64,000 nt of DNA from JAUWKC01 sp035527845 (lineage in GTDB: Bacteria > Planctomycetota > Phycisphaerae > Sedimentisphaerales > Anaerobacaceae), in the NCBI GenBank assembly GCA_035527845.1, contig DATKZT010000005.1, positions 23,589-87,588 of the forward strand. The letters run 5' to 3'. Below the pieces are notes generated by a model. It ran no database searches and was not told the DNA's origin. It saw only the letters and a program-made list of their open reading frames with translations. The position numbers were made by a program, and so were the translations under genes. Shown here piece after piece: positions 16,513 through 24,262 of this stretch (positions are counted from its first letter, which is position 1; every line of letters starts with the position of its first letter).

Positions 16513-16541
16513 TTGCTCTTGTCGCTTATGACGATTATTAT
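16513..16541 (+). promoter_or_regulatory. Putative promoter upstream of nusA
   Basis: TTGCTC (16513-16518), 17-base spacer, TATTAT (16536-16541). It would start a transcript near 16548, about 360 bases before nusA. Confidence 0.4.
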
Positions 16542-16547
16542 GTTTGG

Positions 16548-16864
16548 TTTAGCTGTAAGGATTAACGGCTGCCAGAGCCGAATTTGAGGTGCTGGAAATG
16601 ACTATTACAGGATTGGCTAACCGTGCAGAGTAGAGGGAAACAATACCTGTACGGCTGCATTTTTGGGCAATTGGTGGCCTTAGAAACGTTGGTTCTGCTT
16701 CAGCGAGGTAAGAAGCATGAGGTTTTGGCTGGTTTCCCGCGGCGCGGCGAATCGCACCGTCGGGGGCCGACCGGGGGGCGGCTGATGTGAAGTAAAGACG
16801 GGATATGACCTCTGCTCCGTTTTGGACGTTGAAGTGGAAACTGCCGAGGTTTCCACTTTTTTTT
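16548..16864 (+). ncRNA. Candidate untranslated leader RNA before nusA, ending in a terminator
   Basis: About 320 bases between a promoter-like site and a strong terminator hold no credible ORF. An internal helix is visible: CCGTGCAG (16620-16627) can pair with CTGTACGG (16647-16654) with one G-U. I checked for RNase P RNA, tmRNA, SRP RNA and c-di-GMP riboswitch signatures and saw none. It may be a small RNA or an attenuated leader of the nusA operon. A minus-strand ORF here has no support. Confidence 0.3.
16832..16864 (+). terminator. Strong Rho-independent terminator just before nusA
   Basis: AAGTGGAAAC (16832-16841) and GTTTCCACTT (16849-16858) form a perfect 10-bp stem with a 7-base loop; the T run extends to 16864. 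It ends only 43 bases before the nusA ATG, which is the right place for an attenuator. Confidence 0.87.
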
Positions 16865-16907
16865 GCCCGAAGCAGGCCATGATGCTGAGTTAGTTAGAGA
16901 GCTACTG

Positions 16908-18128
16908 ATGAATCAGGAATTATTGAGAATCGTCGACAGTATCGCACGCGACAAGAATATCGACAGAGAGTCCATATTCGCAGACCTCGAAGAGGCGATG
17001 GTCTCGGCGGCGAGGAAGTATTTCGGCGATCCCGAGAGCAACGTTGTGGTAAGTATCGACCGCGAGACGGGCAAGGTAACCGCTTTCAAGGACGACGTGC
17101 AGATCGACATCAGGCGCCTGGGGCGAATCCCCGCACAGACGGCCAAGCAGGTCATGATCCAGAGAATAAGGGCCGACGAAAGGGACAGCATATATGCGGA
17201 GTTCATTCAGCGAAAAGGTGAAATCATAAGCGGCACGGTGGTCCGGTACGAGAGCGGGACGCTGATTGTCGATCTGAACCATCGGACCGAGGGCTTTATG
17301 GCCAAGAACGAACAGATAGCGGGCCAGACCCACCGGCCCGGCGAGAGGATCCGGTGTCTGATTCTTGATGTGAAGGAGATCAGCAACCAGATAAAGATTA
17401 TGCTCTCGCGGACGCATCCTGATTTTATCCGCCGATTGTTCGAGGTGGAAGTGCCGGAGATTTCTGAGAACATCGTCGAAATCCGGGTCCTGGCCCGTGA
17501 AGCCGGCTACCGAACCAAAGTCGCGGTCGCCTCGCTTGACGACAAAGTGGATCCTGTCGGGGCCTGCGTAGGCGTGCGCGGAAGCAGAATAAAGAACATA
17601 GTCGAAGAGCTCGGCGGCGAGAAAATAGATATCGTGCGCTGGAATGACTCCTCGCAAGTTCTTATTACCAATGCCCTGATGCCGGCCAAGGTAAGTGAAA
17701 TCGCCTTATGCTTTGAGCTGGGAAGAGCGACTGTGGTCGTTGATGAGGACCAGCTCAGCCTTGCCATCGGCAAGCATGGCCAGAACGTGCGACTGGCCGC
17801 AAGACTCACAGGCTGGGACATAGACATACTGACGCCGGAGGAATACAACCAGGGTATTGAACAATTGGCAAGCTGCGTCAAGGGCCTTGAGGGGGCGGAT
17901 GATACACTGGTTGACAAGCTGATAGCCCTCGGCGTCATATCGGTCTTGGATTTGGAGGATGTCGGGCCGGCCCCCCTGATCGAGGAACTGGGTTTCGAAC
18001 CCGCTTTAGCCGAGCATTTTGTCGCGGCAGCGGCAGATGAAGCAAAACGTATTGCTGCCGAGTCAAAGAAGAAACAGGCCGAGAACCTCCTCCAGCAACA
18101 GACAAAAACCGTGAAGGACGAACCGTAG
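16908..18128 (+). CDS. nusA: Transcription termination/antitermination factor NusA
   Basis: A 407-residue NusA. The start is ATG 16908 (MNQELLRIVDSIARDK), the usual NusA N-terminus; an upstream frame from 16863 would lie partly in the terminator. Domains in order are the N-terminal RNA polymerase-binding domain (1-~105), S1 (about 108-175, SGTVVRYESGTLIVDLNHRT), KH1 (about 215-260, GACVGVRGSRIKNIVEEL), KH2 (about 275-330, LSLAIGKHGQNVRLAARL), and a C-terminal helix-hairpin-helix tail (LIALGVISVLDLEDVG). It binds RNA polymerase and nascent RNA to control pausing and termination. No rimP gene precedes it. infB follows after 68 bases. Confidence 0.96.
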   Translation: MNQELLRIVDSIARDKNIDRESIFADLEEAMVSAARKYFGDPESNVVVSIDRETGKVTAFKDDVQIDIRRLGRIPAQTAKQVMIQRIRADERDSIYAEFIQRKGEIISGTVVRYESGTLIVDLNHRTEGFMAKNEQIAGQTHRPGERIRCLILDVKEISNQIKIMLSRTHPDFIRRLFEVEVPEISENIVEIRVLAREAGYRTKVAVASLDDKVDPVGACVGVRGSRIKNIVEELGGEKIDIVRWNDSSQVLITNALMPAKVSEIALCFELGRATVVVDEDQLSLAIGKHGQNVRLAARLTGWDIDILTPEEYNQGIEQLASCVKGLEGADDTLVDKLIALGVISVLDLEDVGPAPLIEELGFEPALAEHFVAAAADEAKRIAAESKKKQAENLLQQQTKTVKDEP

Positions 18129-18196
18129 GGCGTAGTACCCGCAAGAAGACAGGGTTTGCTCAAAACCCCAAAACCGGAAATCTGAAGTTTTGTTTT

Positions 18197-20764
18197 ATGG
18201 CTGCCACAAGGGTTTACATTCTGGCGCGTGAGCTTGATGTGAAAAGCGCGGCAATTGTGGAAAAATGCCAGGCCGAGGGTCTGGACGTGAATAACCACAT
18301 GTCTGTGATATCGGCCGGCCTGGCGGCGACAATCCGAGAATGGTTCAGTGAGGGGGAGAATATCACCACTGTCGAAACCGCCAAGAAGGTGGACCTGAAG
18401 AAGGTGAAAATCAAAAAGACGCCAGAGCCGAAAAAGCCGGCAGAAAAGGCAAAAGCGAAGAAGCCAAGGAAGACGGTGACAGAGACAGAGAAGGAACCGG
18501 CCGCAACGGCGGTAATTGAGCCTGCCGAGCCGACGACTGAAGCATGTGTTGTGGTCGTAGAAGAACCTACACAAAAGGAACCCGAGCCGATATTGCCGGC
18601 AGGCCCGATTATGGAGAAACCAGAGCCGGCGCGGCTCAGCGGCCCCCAAGTGGTTCGGGTCGAAGCGCCGGAACCTTTAACACGTCCAAGGCCAAGGGCC
18701 AGATACAATGAGCCTGCGACTGACCCCCTGATGTACAGCGAACTTGAGCAGGAAGATTTGACCCTGGCTCCCTCTTCCGAGAAGGGACGACTGCCAAAGC
18801 GATACAAGGAAAGAACGCACGGCCGTCGGCGGGCAGAGCTGGAAGCGGAGGCCCCAAAAAAATTGAGGGTCAGCAAATGGCGACAGAGAGATATTGAAGA
18901 AAGGCAGGCCCGGCTTGAAGCGGCCGGCGGTGAGGGCCTGCGATTGAGACCGGTTCGCAAGATTGCGGCCAAAGCTCATTCAGAAGTGATCGCCCCCATC
19001 AGGCCGAAAAAAGCTGTCATGAGCGAGCCCATAACGGTAAAGGGTTTGTCCGCAGCTTTGGCAGTCAAAGCAACGGATATTGTCAGCGCACTTATGCAAC
19101 AAGGCGTCATGGCTACCGCCAATCAAACGATAAACAGTTATGCCGCAGAACTGGTGGCTCTGGAGTTCGGCGCCGAACTTGTCGTAGAACACAAGAGTCG
19201 GCTGGAAGACCAGATACGAGCGGACTTTGAGCAGCGGGAGAGAAGAAACCTGAATAGACGTTCGGTGGTGGCTACGATGCTGGGGCACGTTGATCATGGT
19301 AAGACCAGTTTGCTGGACAGAATCCGGTCAACTCAGGTCACCGCTGGTGAAGCAGGAGGCATAACTCAGCACATCGGCGCCTACCAGGTCACCCGCAACA
19401 ATAGTAAGGTGACGTTCCTCGACACGCCGGGCCATGAGGCTTTTACCGCGATGCGGGCCCGAGGGGCCAATATGACCGACGTGGCGGTGCTGGTGGTGGC
19501 TGCCGACGACGGCGTGATGCCCCAAACCGTCGAGGCGATAGCCCACAGCAGGGCGGCAAAGGTACCGATAATTGTGGCGTTGAACAAAATGGACCTGCCA
19601 GGATGTGACATCAATCGCATCTACTCGCAATTGTCTGAGCAGGGGCTGACACCGACCGATTGGGGAGGGGACACTGAGGTTGTGAAAACCAGTGCCGTTA
19701 CAGGAGAGGGCATAGACAATTTGCTCGAACATCTTGATTACGTGGCGGAGCTGCTTGAACTCAGAGCTGATGACAGTATCCCGGCCACCGGATGGGTGGT
19801 CGAAGCGAAGATGTCCGCCAAGCGGGGAGCGGTGGCGACGCTGTTGATCAAGGAGGGTCGGCTGAGCAAGAGCGACGTGGTCTTGGCCGGCAGCGCCTAT
19901 GGCAGAGTGAAGACTCTGAAAGACAGCTTCAGCAAAAGCATAAGAACGGCCGCCAGTTCAACACCGGTGGAGATAACCGGCTTGAGCGGAGTACCACAGG
20001 CGGGCGACAGATTCTACTGTCTCGATGACCTTAACCGAGCCAAGGCCGCCGCAGAGGAAAGTCGGATGTACTCCAGAGAAAGTTCGCTGGCGCAGCGGGC
20101 ACAAGTTACTCTGGAGAATCTGTTCAGCCAAATCGAAGCCGGCAACGTGAAGGAGCTGAACCTTATCATCCGCGCTGATGTGCAGGGTTCGGTGGACGTA
20201 TTGACAAAATACCTGTCTGAGCTGAGTACCGACGAAGTCAAGATCAGGATTTTGCACGCGGCGCCGGGCGGAATAACGGAGGGCGACGTGGTGCTTGCTG
20301 AGGCGTCGAACGCCATTATCATCGGTTTTAACGTCGTCGCCGATGAACATGTGGCCAGGGCTGCCGAGGCAGGGTCAGTAGATATAAGGCTTTACAGTAT
20401 AATCTATCGCATAACCGAAGATTTGAAGAAGTCGATGGCCGGTCTGCTGGAACCGCAAGAGAAGGAGAAAACGGTTGGGCGAGCCGTGGTAAGAAAAACC
20501 TTTAAGGTTTCGAGAGTTGGAACCGTGGCCGGCTGTTATGTCAACAGCGGGCTGGTGACCAAGAATGCCAAGGTGCGGCTGATACGCGACAATGTTGTTA
20601 TCCGCGATAACTTCACTATAGAATCTCTGAAGCACTTCAAAGACGATGTCCGCGAGGTCAAGACGGGGCTGGAGTGCGGCATCAAAATAGCAAAGTTCGA
20701 TGATATCAAGGTCGACGACGTCTTTGACTTCTATGAAATGGTCAAGGTAGAAAGAACCCTTTAG
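18197..20764 (+). CDS. infB: Translation initiation factor IF-2
   Basis: An 855-residue GTPase that brings initiator tRNA to the ribosome. It begins with an IF2_N subdomain (RVYILARELDVKSAAIVEKC), then a charged, low-complexity Lys/Glu/Pro linker (about 55-265), and a second IF2_N segment near 276 (VKGLSAALAVKATDIVSALM). The G domain starts near residue 360: GHVDHGKTSLLDRIR (G1), GGITQHIGAY (G2), DTPGHEAFTAMRARG (G3), NKMDLP (G4). Domains II-IV follow, with GSVDVLTKYLSEL and the C-terminal tRNA-binding barrel (GRAVVRKTFKVSRVGTVAG). Length is normal for a long-linker IF-2. Confidence 0.97.
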   Translation: MAATRVYILARELDVKSAAIVEKCQAEGLDVNNHMSVISAGLAATIREWFSEGENITTVETAKKVDLKKVKIKKTPEPKKPAEKAKAKKPRKTVTETEKEPAATAVIEPAEPTTEACVVVVEEPTQKEPEPILPAGPIMEKPEPARLSGPQVVRVEAPEPLTRPRPRARYNEPATDPLMYSELEQEDLTLAPSSEKGRLPKRYKERTHGRRRAELEAEAPKKLRVSKWRQRDIEERQARLEAAGGEGLRLRPVRKIAAKAHSEVIAPIRPKKAVMSEPITVKGLSAALAVKATDIVSALMQQGVMATANQTINSYAAELVALEFGAELVVEHKSRLEDQIRADFEQRERRNLNRRSVVATMLGHVDHGKTSLLDRIRSTQVTAGEAGGITQHIGAYQVTRNNSKVTFLDTPGHEAFTAMRARGANMTDVAVLVVAADDGVMPQTVEAIAHSRAAKVPIIVALNKMDLPGCDINRIYSQLSEQGLTPTDWGGDTEVVKTSAVTGEGIDNLLEHLDYVAELLELRADDSIPATGWVVEAKMSAKRGAVATLLIKEGRLSKSDVVLAGSAYGRVKTLKDSFSKSIRTAASSTPVEITGLSGVPQAGDRFYCLDDLNRAKAAAEESRMYSRESSLAQRAQVTLENLFSQIEAGNVKELNLIIRADVQGSVDVLTKYLSELSTDEVKIRILHAAPGGITEGDVVLAEASNAIIIGFNVVADEHVARAAEAGSVDIRLYSIIYRITEDLKKSMAGLLEPQEKEKTVGRAVVRKTFKVSRVGTVAGCYVNSGLVTKNAKVRLIRDNVVIRDNFTIESLKHFKDDVREVKTGLECGIKIAKFDDIKVDDVFDFYEMVKVERTL

Positions 20765-20822
20765 GCGCATCCTGCCGACCGATCGGCCGGCAGGGCGCAA
20801 AGGGCCAAGACGCAGGGTGATT

Positions 20823-21251
20823 ATGCCGACGAGAAGGCAGGAAAAAGTAGCCCGTATGGTGAAAGAAGTGGTCAGCTATGCTGTCACCAATCATCTCAAC
20901 GACCCTCGTATCCAGGGGTTTGTAAGCGTCACGAGAGTCGAGATGTCGCGTGACTTGCGCACCGCGGACGTGTACCTGAGCATCTTTACGAGAGACCCCC
21001 TTCTGCAGGAAGGTGGTGAGGCAGCGTCCGCAAAAACGCAGACCGAGCAAAACAAGACTTTTGCGGCCATTACACATGCAAAGAGCAAGATACAATCACT
21101 GCTGGCGGACAGATTACGATGCAAATTCTGTCCGGTATTGCGTTTTCATACGGATGAGAGGTTCAAGAAGACGCTTGAAACCATGCAATTAATTGAGAAG
21201 GCCGCCAGCGAGCTGAAGCAGAAAGATGTCACGGAAGGAGAACAGCGATAA
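20823..21251 (+). CDS. rbfA: Ribosome-binding factor A
   Basis: About 142 residues, a 30S maturation factor. Signature pattern: RRQEKVARMVKEVVSYAV in helix 1, LNDPRIQGFVSVTRVEMSRD, and the second half TFAAITHAKSKIQSLLADRL to FHTDERFKKTLETMQLI. A stretch of about 25 residues between the two halves (LLQEGGEAASAKTQTEQN) is longer than in typical RbfA. ATG 20823 gives MPTRRQ; a GTG six bases earlier is possible. It follows infB by 58 bases, the common nusA-infB-rbfA order. Confidence 0.9.
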   Translation: MPTRRQEKVARMVKEVVSYAVTNHLNDPRIQGFVSVTRVEMSRDLRTADVYLSIFTRDPLLQEGGEAASAKTQTEQNKTFAAITHAKSKIQSLLADRLRCKFCPVLRFHTDERFKKTLETMQLIEKAASELKQKDVTEGEQR

Positions 21252-21298
21252 TGGTCGTCGTCTGAGTTGGTTGAGACAAAGCATTGGCCGGGTCTTTT

Positions 21299-22000
21299 AT
21301 GAAGAACAGTAGAGAATATTCTCAAAAACTACGGAAGCTGTACCGCTCACTGAAGAGCAAACACCCGAAACCGCAGCCTGCTGCTTACGAGGAGCCGGTG
21401 GATGCACTTGTTTGCGGCATCTTGAGCGAAAAAATAAGTGAGACGGGGGCCCGATCGGCGATAAAGAGATTTGTGGACCATTTCATTGATTGGAATGATT
21501 TGCGCGTCTCGCGAACAGAAGAAATCGTCGAACTGTTAAGGGGTGATACCACCGTTGCAAGAGATGTGGCCGGGACCCTCATGCGGGCTCTAAAGGCGGT
21601 GTTCGAAAAATACAATACGGTCAGCTTGAAAGCCCTGAAGAAAATGGGCAAGAAACCGGCGAGACAGACTCTGGAGAAAATTGAAGGGGTCACCACTTTC
21701 GTAACCGACTATTGCATGCTGACGTCTTTGCAGGGTCACGCCATACCACTTACAAAGACGATGCTGGACTATTTGAGAAGCAACGAGCTGGTTCACCCGG
21801 ATGCTGAAGACCATCAGATAGAGGGTTTCCTGGCGAGACAAATCTCGGCTGAGAACGCGTACGAATTCTACGTTCTTTTGCGGTCGGAAAGCGAGTCACC
21901 GGGCGCCCCCACGGACCGAAAGACCCGGTGTAGGGTCAAGGCCGAGACCGCCGGCGAGACGAAGAAAAAAACAACCAAAACGAGAAAGCTGAAAAAATAG
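21299..22000 (+). CDS. Endonuclease III-like helix-hairpin-helix protein lacking catalytic residues
   Basis: From ATG 21299, 233 residues. The fold of the HhH-GPD/Nth family is visible: PVDALVCGILSEKISETGAR corresponds to the Nth start, and IEGVTTFVTDYCMLTSLQG occupies the place of the helix-hairpin-helix (GVGRKTA in active enzymes). The catalytic lysine of that hairpin is absent, as is the VDTH aspartate (here IPLTKTMLDYL), and there is no C-terminal 4Fe-4S cysteine cluster. The C-terminus is a Lys-rich tail (KKKTTKTRKLKK). It may bind DNA or RNA without cutting. It sits between rbfA and hisG on the same strand. Confidence 0.65.
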   Translation: MKNSREYSQKLRKLYRSLKSKHPKPQPAAYEEPVDALVCGILSEKISETGARSAIKRFVDHFIDWNDLRVSRTEEIVELLRGDTTVARDVAGTLMRALKAVFEKYNTVSLKALKKMGKKPARQTLEKIEGVTTFVTDYCMLTSLQGHAIPLTKTMLDYLRSNELVHPDAEDHQIEGFLARQISAENAYEFYVLLRSESESPGAPTDRKTRCRVKAETAGETKKKTTKTRKLKK

Positions 22001-22028
22001 AAGCAAAAGAAAGGAACCCTTATTCAAT

Positions 22029-22904
22029 ATGTCCCAGGAGATACTCAAATTAGGCATTCCCGCGGGCAGTCTCCAGAAAGCGACGGTCGAGCTTCTGAAG
22101 AGAGCCGGTTACCACATTTCGGAGTCAAACAGGGGATATCTTCCACACATAGACGATGAGCAGATCGGGTTGATTCGCCTGCGTGCCCAGGAGATGAGCA
22201 GATATGTCGCCGACGGTGTTCTCGACGCGGGTTTCACCGGGTATGACTGGATCATGGAAAATAATTCCCAGGTCGTGGAGGTTTGTGAGCTCGCCTACAG
22301 CAAGGCGACGAGCAGGCCTGCAAGATGGGTGCTGGCGGTCCCCTGTGAGTCGAGGGTAACCAGAGCAGAGGAGCTCCAGGGCGGTATCGTCGCCACCGAG
22401 CTGGTTAATGTAACCAGGAAGTATTTTGCAGACAAGAATATTGACGTAAAGGTCGAGTTCAGCTGGGGTGCTACCGAGGTAAAGGCGCGCCTGGTAGACG
22501 CAATAGTGGAGCTGACCGAAACCGGAGCTTCGCTGCGGGAAAACGACCTGCGGATTATTGATACCGTGATAACGTCCACGACAAGATTCATTGCAAACGA
22601 ACAAGCCTGGCGGGACAAGTTCAAGAAGTCCAAGATAGAAAACATCGCTATTCTGCTCAATGCCGCAATTGACGCCCGCGACAGAGTAGGTTTGAAAATG
22701 AACGTAAACAGGAAGGATTTGGACTCGATATTGAAGGTATTGCCCGCGGAAAAGAGCCCGACCATCTCTGGTTTGGCCGATTCCGATTATGTCGCCGTGG
22801 AGGTGGTTATCGAGGACCGCATCGAACGCACTCTGGTTCCGGCCTTGAAACGGGCCGGCGCCTCCGGCATAATCACCTATCCACTCAACAAAGTAATACA
22901 CTGA
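22029..22904 (+). CDS. hisG: ATP phosphoribosyltransferase (long form)
   Basis: A 291-residue HisG catalysing the first step of histidine synthesis (ATP plus PRPP). Typical segments: LKLGIPAGSLQKATVELLKR at the N-terminus, DGVLDAGFTGYDWI, ATELVNVTRKYF, and DAIVELTETGASLRENDLRI, which carries the PRPP-binding region. The last ~70 residues (VEVVIEDRIERTLVPALKRA to ITYPLNKVIH) are the ACT-like regulatory domain of the long form, so feedback inhibition by histidine is expected and no HisZ is needed. Other his genes in the window lie 28 kb away. Confidence 0.95.
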   Translation: MSQEILKLGIPAGSLQKATVELLKRAGYHISESNRGYLPHIDDEQIGLIRLRAQEMSRYVADGVLDAGFTGYDWIMENNSQVVEVCELAYSKATSRPARWVLAVPCESRVTRAEELQGGIVATELVNVTRKYFADKNIDVKVEFSWGATEVKARLVDAIVELTETGASLRENDLRIIDTVITSTTRFIANEQAWRDKFKKSKIENIAILLNAAIDARDRVGLKMNVNRKDLDSILKVLPAEKSPTISGLADSDYVAVEVVIEDRIERTLVPALKRAGASGIITYPLNKVIH

Positions 22905-23006
22905 TGCGAATCGCCTTGGCCATTTCAGCATTTCGGCGAACGGCAACCTCCTCCGCGTATAGACACTTTTACACAGGAAATCGTGCCTTGACCAAGGTCT
23001 AAACAG

Positions 23007-24173
23007 ATGACCCGCGAATACCTCGAAGATTTGCATGGTATGTTCAACGCTTCAAATGAGGCTCGATCATTATTCGAGAGAGTTGCCGGGGCGCCTGCGC
23101 GGAGCCGGCAGGATGTCCTGACGGATATGGAAAAGTTGAGAAAAACTGTAGGATTGACATACACGCTGCTGGCCCTGTATCGTCAGCAGGTCAACAGTGG
23201 ATTCGTATTGGCCGACCCTCTCAAAACCGAGGGAAAGCACAGCAAGGAATTCTTTGATCCTGATACCGGGATAACTTTCCGCCTGCAATGGAATCCGCTT
23301 CGGGAGCTGAGAAAAGACCACGCACTTCTCGTCGAACGTAACGTCGTCGCCGAGAATGTGGACGAGACCAGACTCATAAACAGAAGGGGGGACGGCAAGG
23401 CCTGCTATCTGTGCAAGACCAACATTGACGTGCAAAATCCAGGTGAGATTCTTTTCGAAATCGACCTGGCGGGCGAGAAGTTCTACGCGGGGGCCAATTT
23501 CGCTTATATGGCGAACAACCATTTCACGATAATGAACGCCGAGCATTGCCCTCAAAGGTATCGCAAGGAAACTCCCACAGTGCTAAACGACTTTGTTTGC
23601 AAGACAGAGGGATATTTCCGCGCGATATTCAACGGCAGAGCAGGGGCTTCCATTGAATGGCATGAGCATATCCAGGCAACCACCGAGCATTTTCCGATTG
23701 AGCAGATAAGGATTGATGGCAAGCATGTTGTACACGAGAGCAAAGAGATAAGAATTTCACATCCGTTTTACTACATTCCGGTCTGGGTAATCGAGGGACG
23801 GAACAAGGGAAGTGTCGAGCTTGTCACAGACAGGATCGTCGAAATCTGGCAGGAGCTGAATCAAAACGACCACACAGAGAATATTATCGCCGCCGGATCA
23901 GGGGCTCGATACCGAACATTTGTAATACTGAGGGACCGAAACAAGCTTGCTGCAAGTAAGTCCGGAAAGAAGGGGGCCATGGCGGCTTTCGAGACAGGAG
24001 GAAACATTATACTGTCTTGTTCGGCTGGCTCTCGCCGGAACGAATTAGACGAGAAACACACCTTCGATAATGCAGGTCTCGATACAGTCAAACAACTTCT
24101 AAAAGAAATTTCTCCCGACAGGCGGAGCTGTCTGCATTTGTTGGACAAGGTTAGTGCAAACATTTGTGCCTGA
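23007..24173 (+). CDS. GalT/HIT-superfamily nucleotidyltransferase or phosphorylase-like protein (DUF4922-type)
   Basis: A 388-residue protein with a CYLC motif at about residue 132 (CYLCKTNIDVQNPGEILFEI), a central HFTIMNAEHCPQ, and the active-site-like HEHIQ near residues 219-223 (WHEHIQATTEHFP). H-x-H-x-Q is the GalT-branch version of the histidine triad, as in galactose-1-phosphate uridylyltransferase, Ap4A phosphorylase and plant GDP-galactose phosphorylase. The usual reaction is transfer of a nucleoside monophosphate through a histidine intermediate. The substrate is unknown. It follows hisG after 102 bases and may be cotranscribed. Confidence 0.68.
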   Translation: MTREYLEDLHGMFNASNEARSLFERVAGAPARSRQDVLTDMEKLRKTVGLTYTLLALYRQQVNSGFVLADPLKTEGKHSKEFFDPDTGITFRLQWNPLRELRKDHALLVERNVVAENVDETRLINRRGDGKACYLCKTNIDVQNPGEILFEIDLAGEKFYAGANFAYMANNHFTIMNAEHCPQRYRKETPTVLNDFVCKTEGYFRAIFNGRAGASIEWHEHIQATTEHFPIEQIRIDGKHVVHESKEIRISHPFYYIPVWVIEGRNKGSVELVTDRIVEIWQELNQNDHTENIIAAGSGARYRTFVILRDRNKLAASKSGKKGAMAAFETGGNIILSCSAGSRRNELDEKHTFDNAGLDTVKQLLKEISPDRRSCLHLLDKVSANICA

Positions 24174-24262
24174 TGTAACACAGAGGGCTCAAGACGCAGG
24201 CAAGTCAACGGTAGCTGCCGGTGCGATGGGGAAAGCATACCCCTCGCACCATACAAGGTTTG

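Noticed and set aside
16548..16864. RNase P RNA, tmRNA, SRP RNA or c-di-GMP riboswitch in the nusA leader
   Set aside because: None of the characteristic conserved strings of these RNAs could be found.
16680..16880. 66-residue minus-strand ORF before nusA
   Set aside because: Spans the terminator, has no ribosome-binding site and no recognisable sequence.
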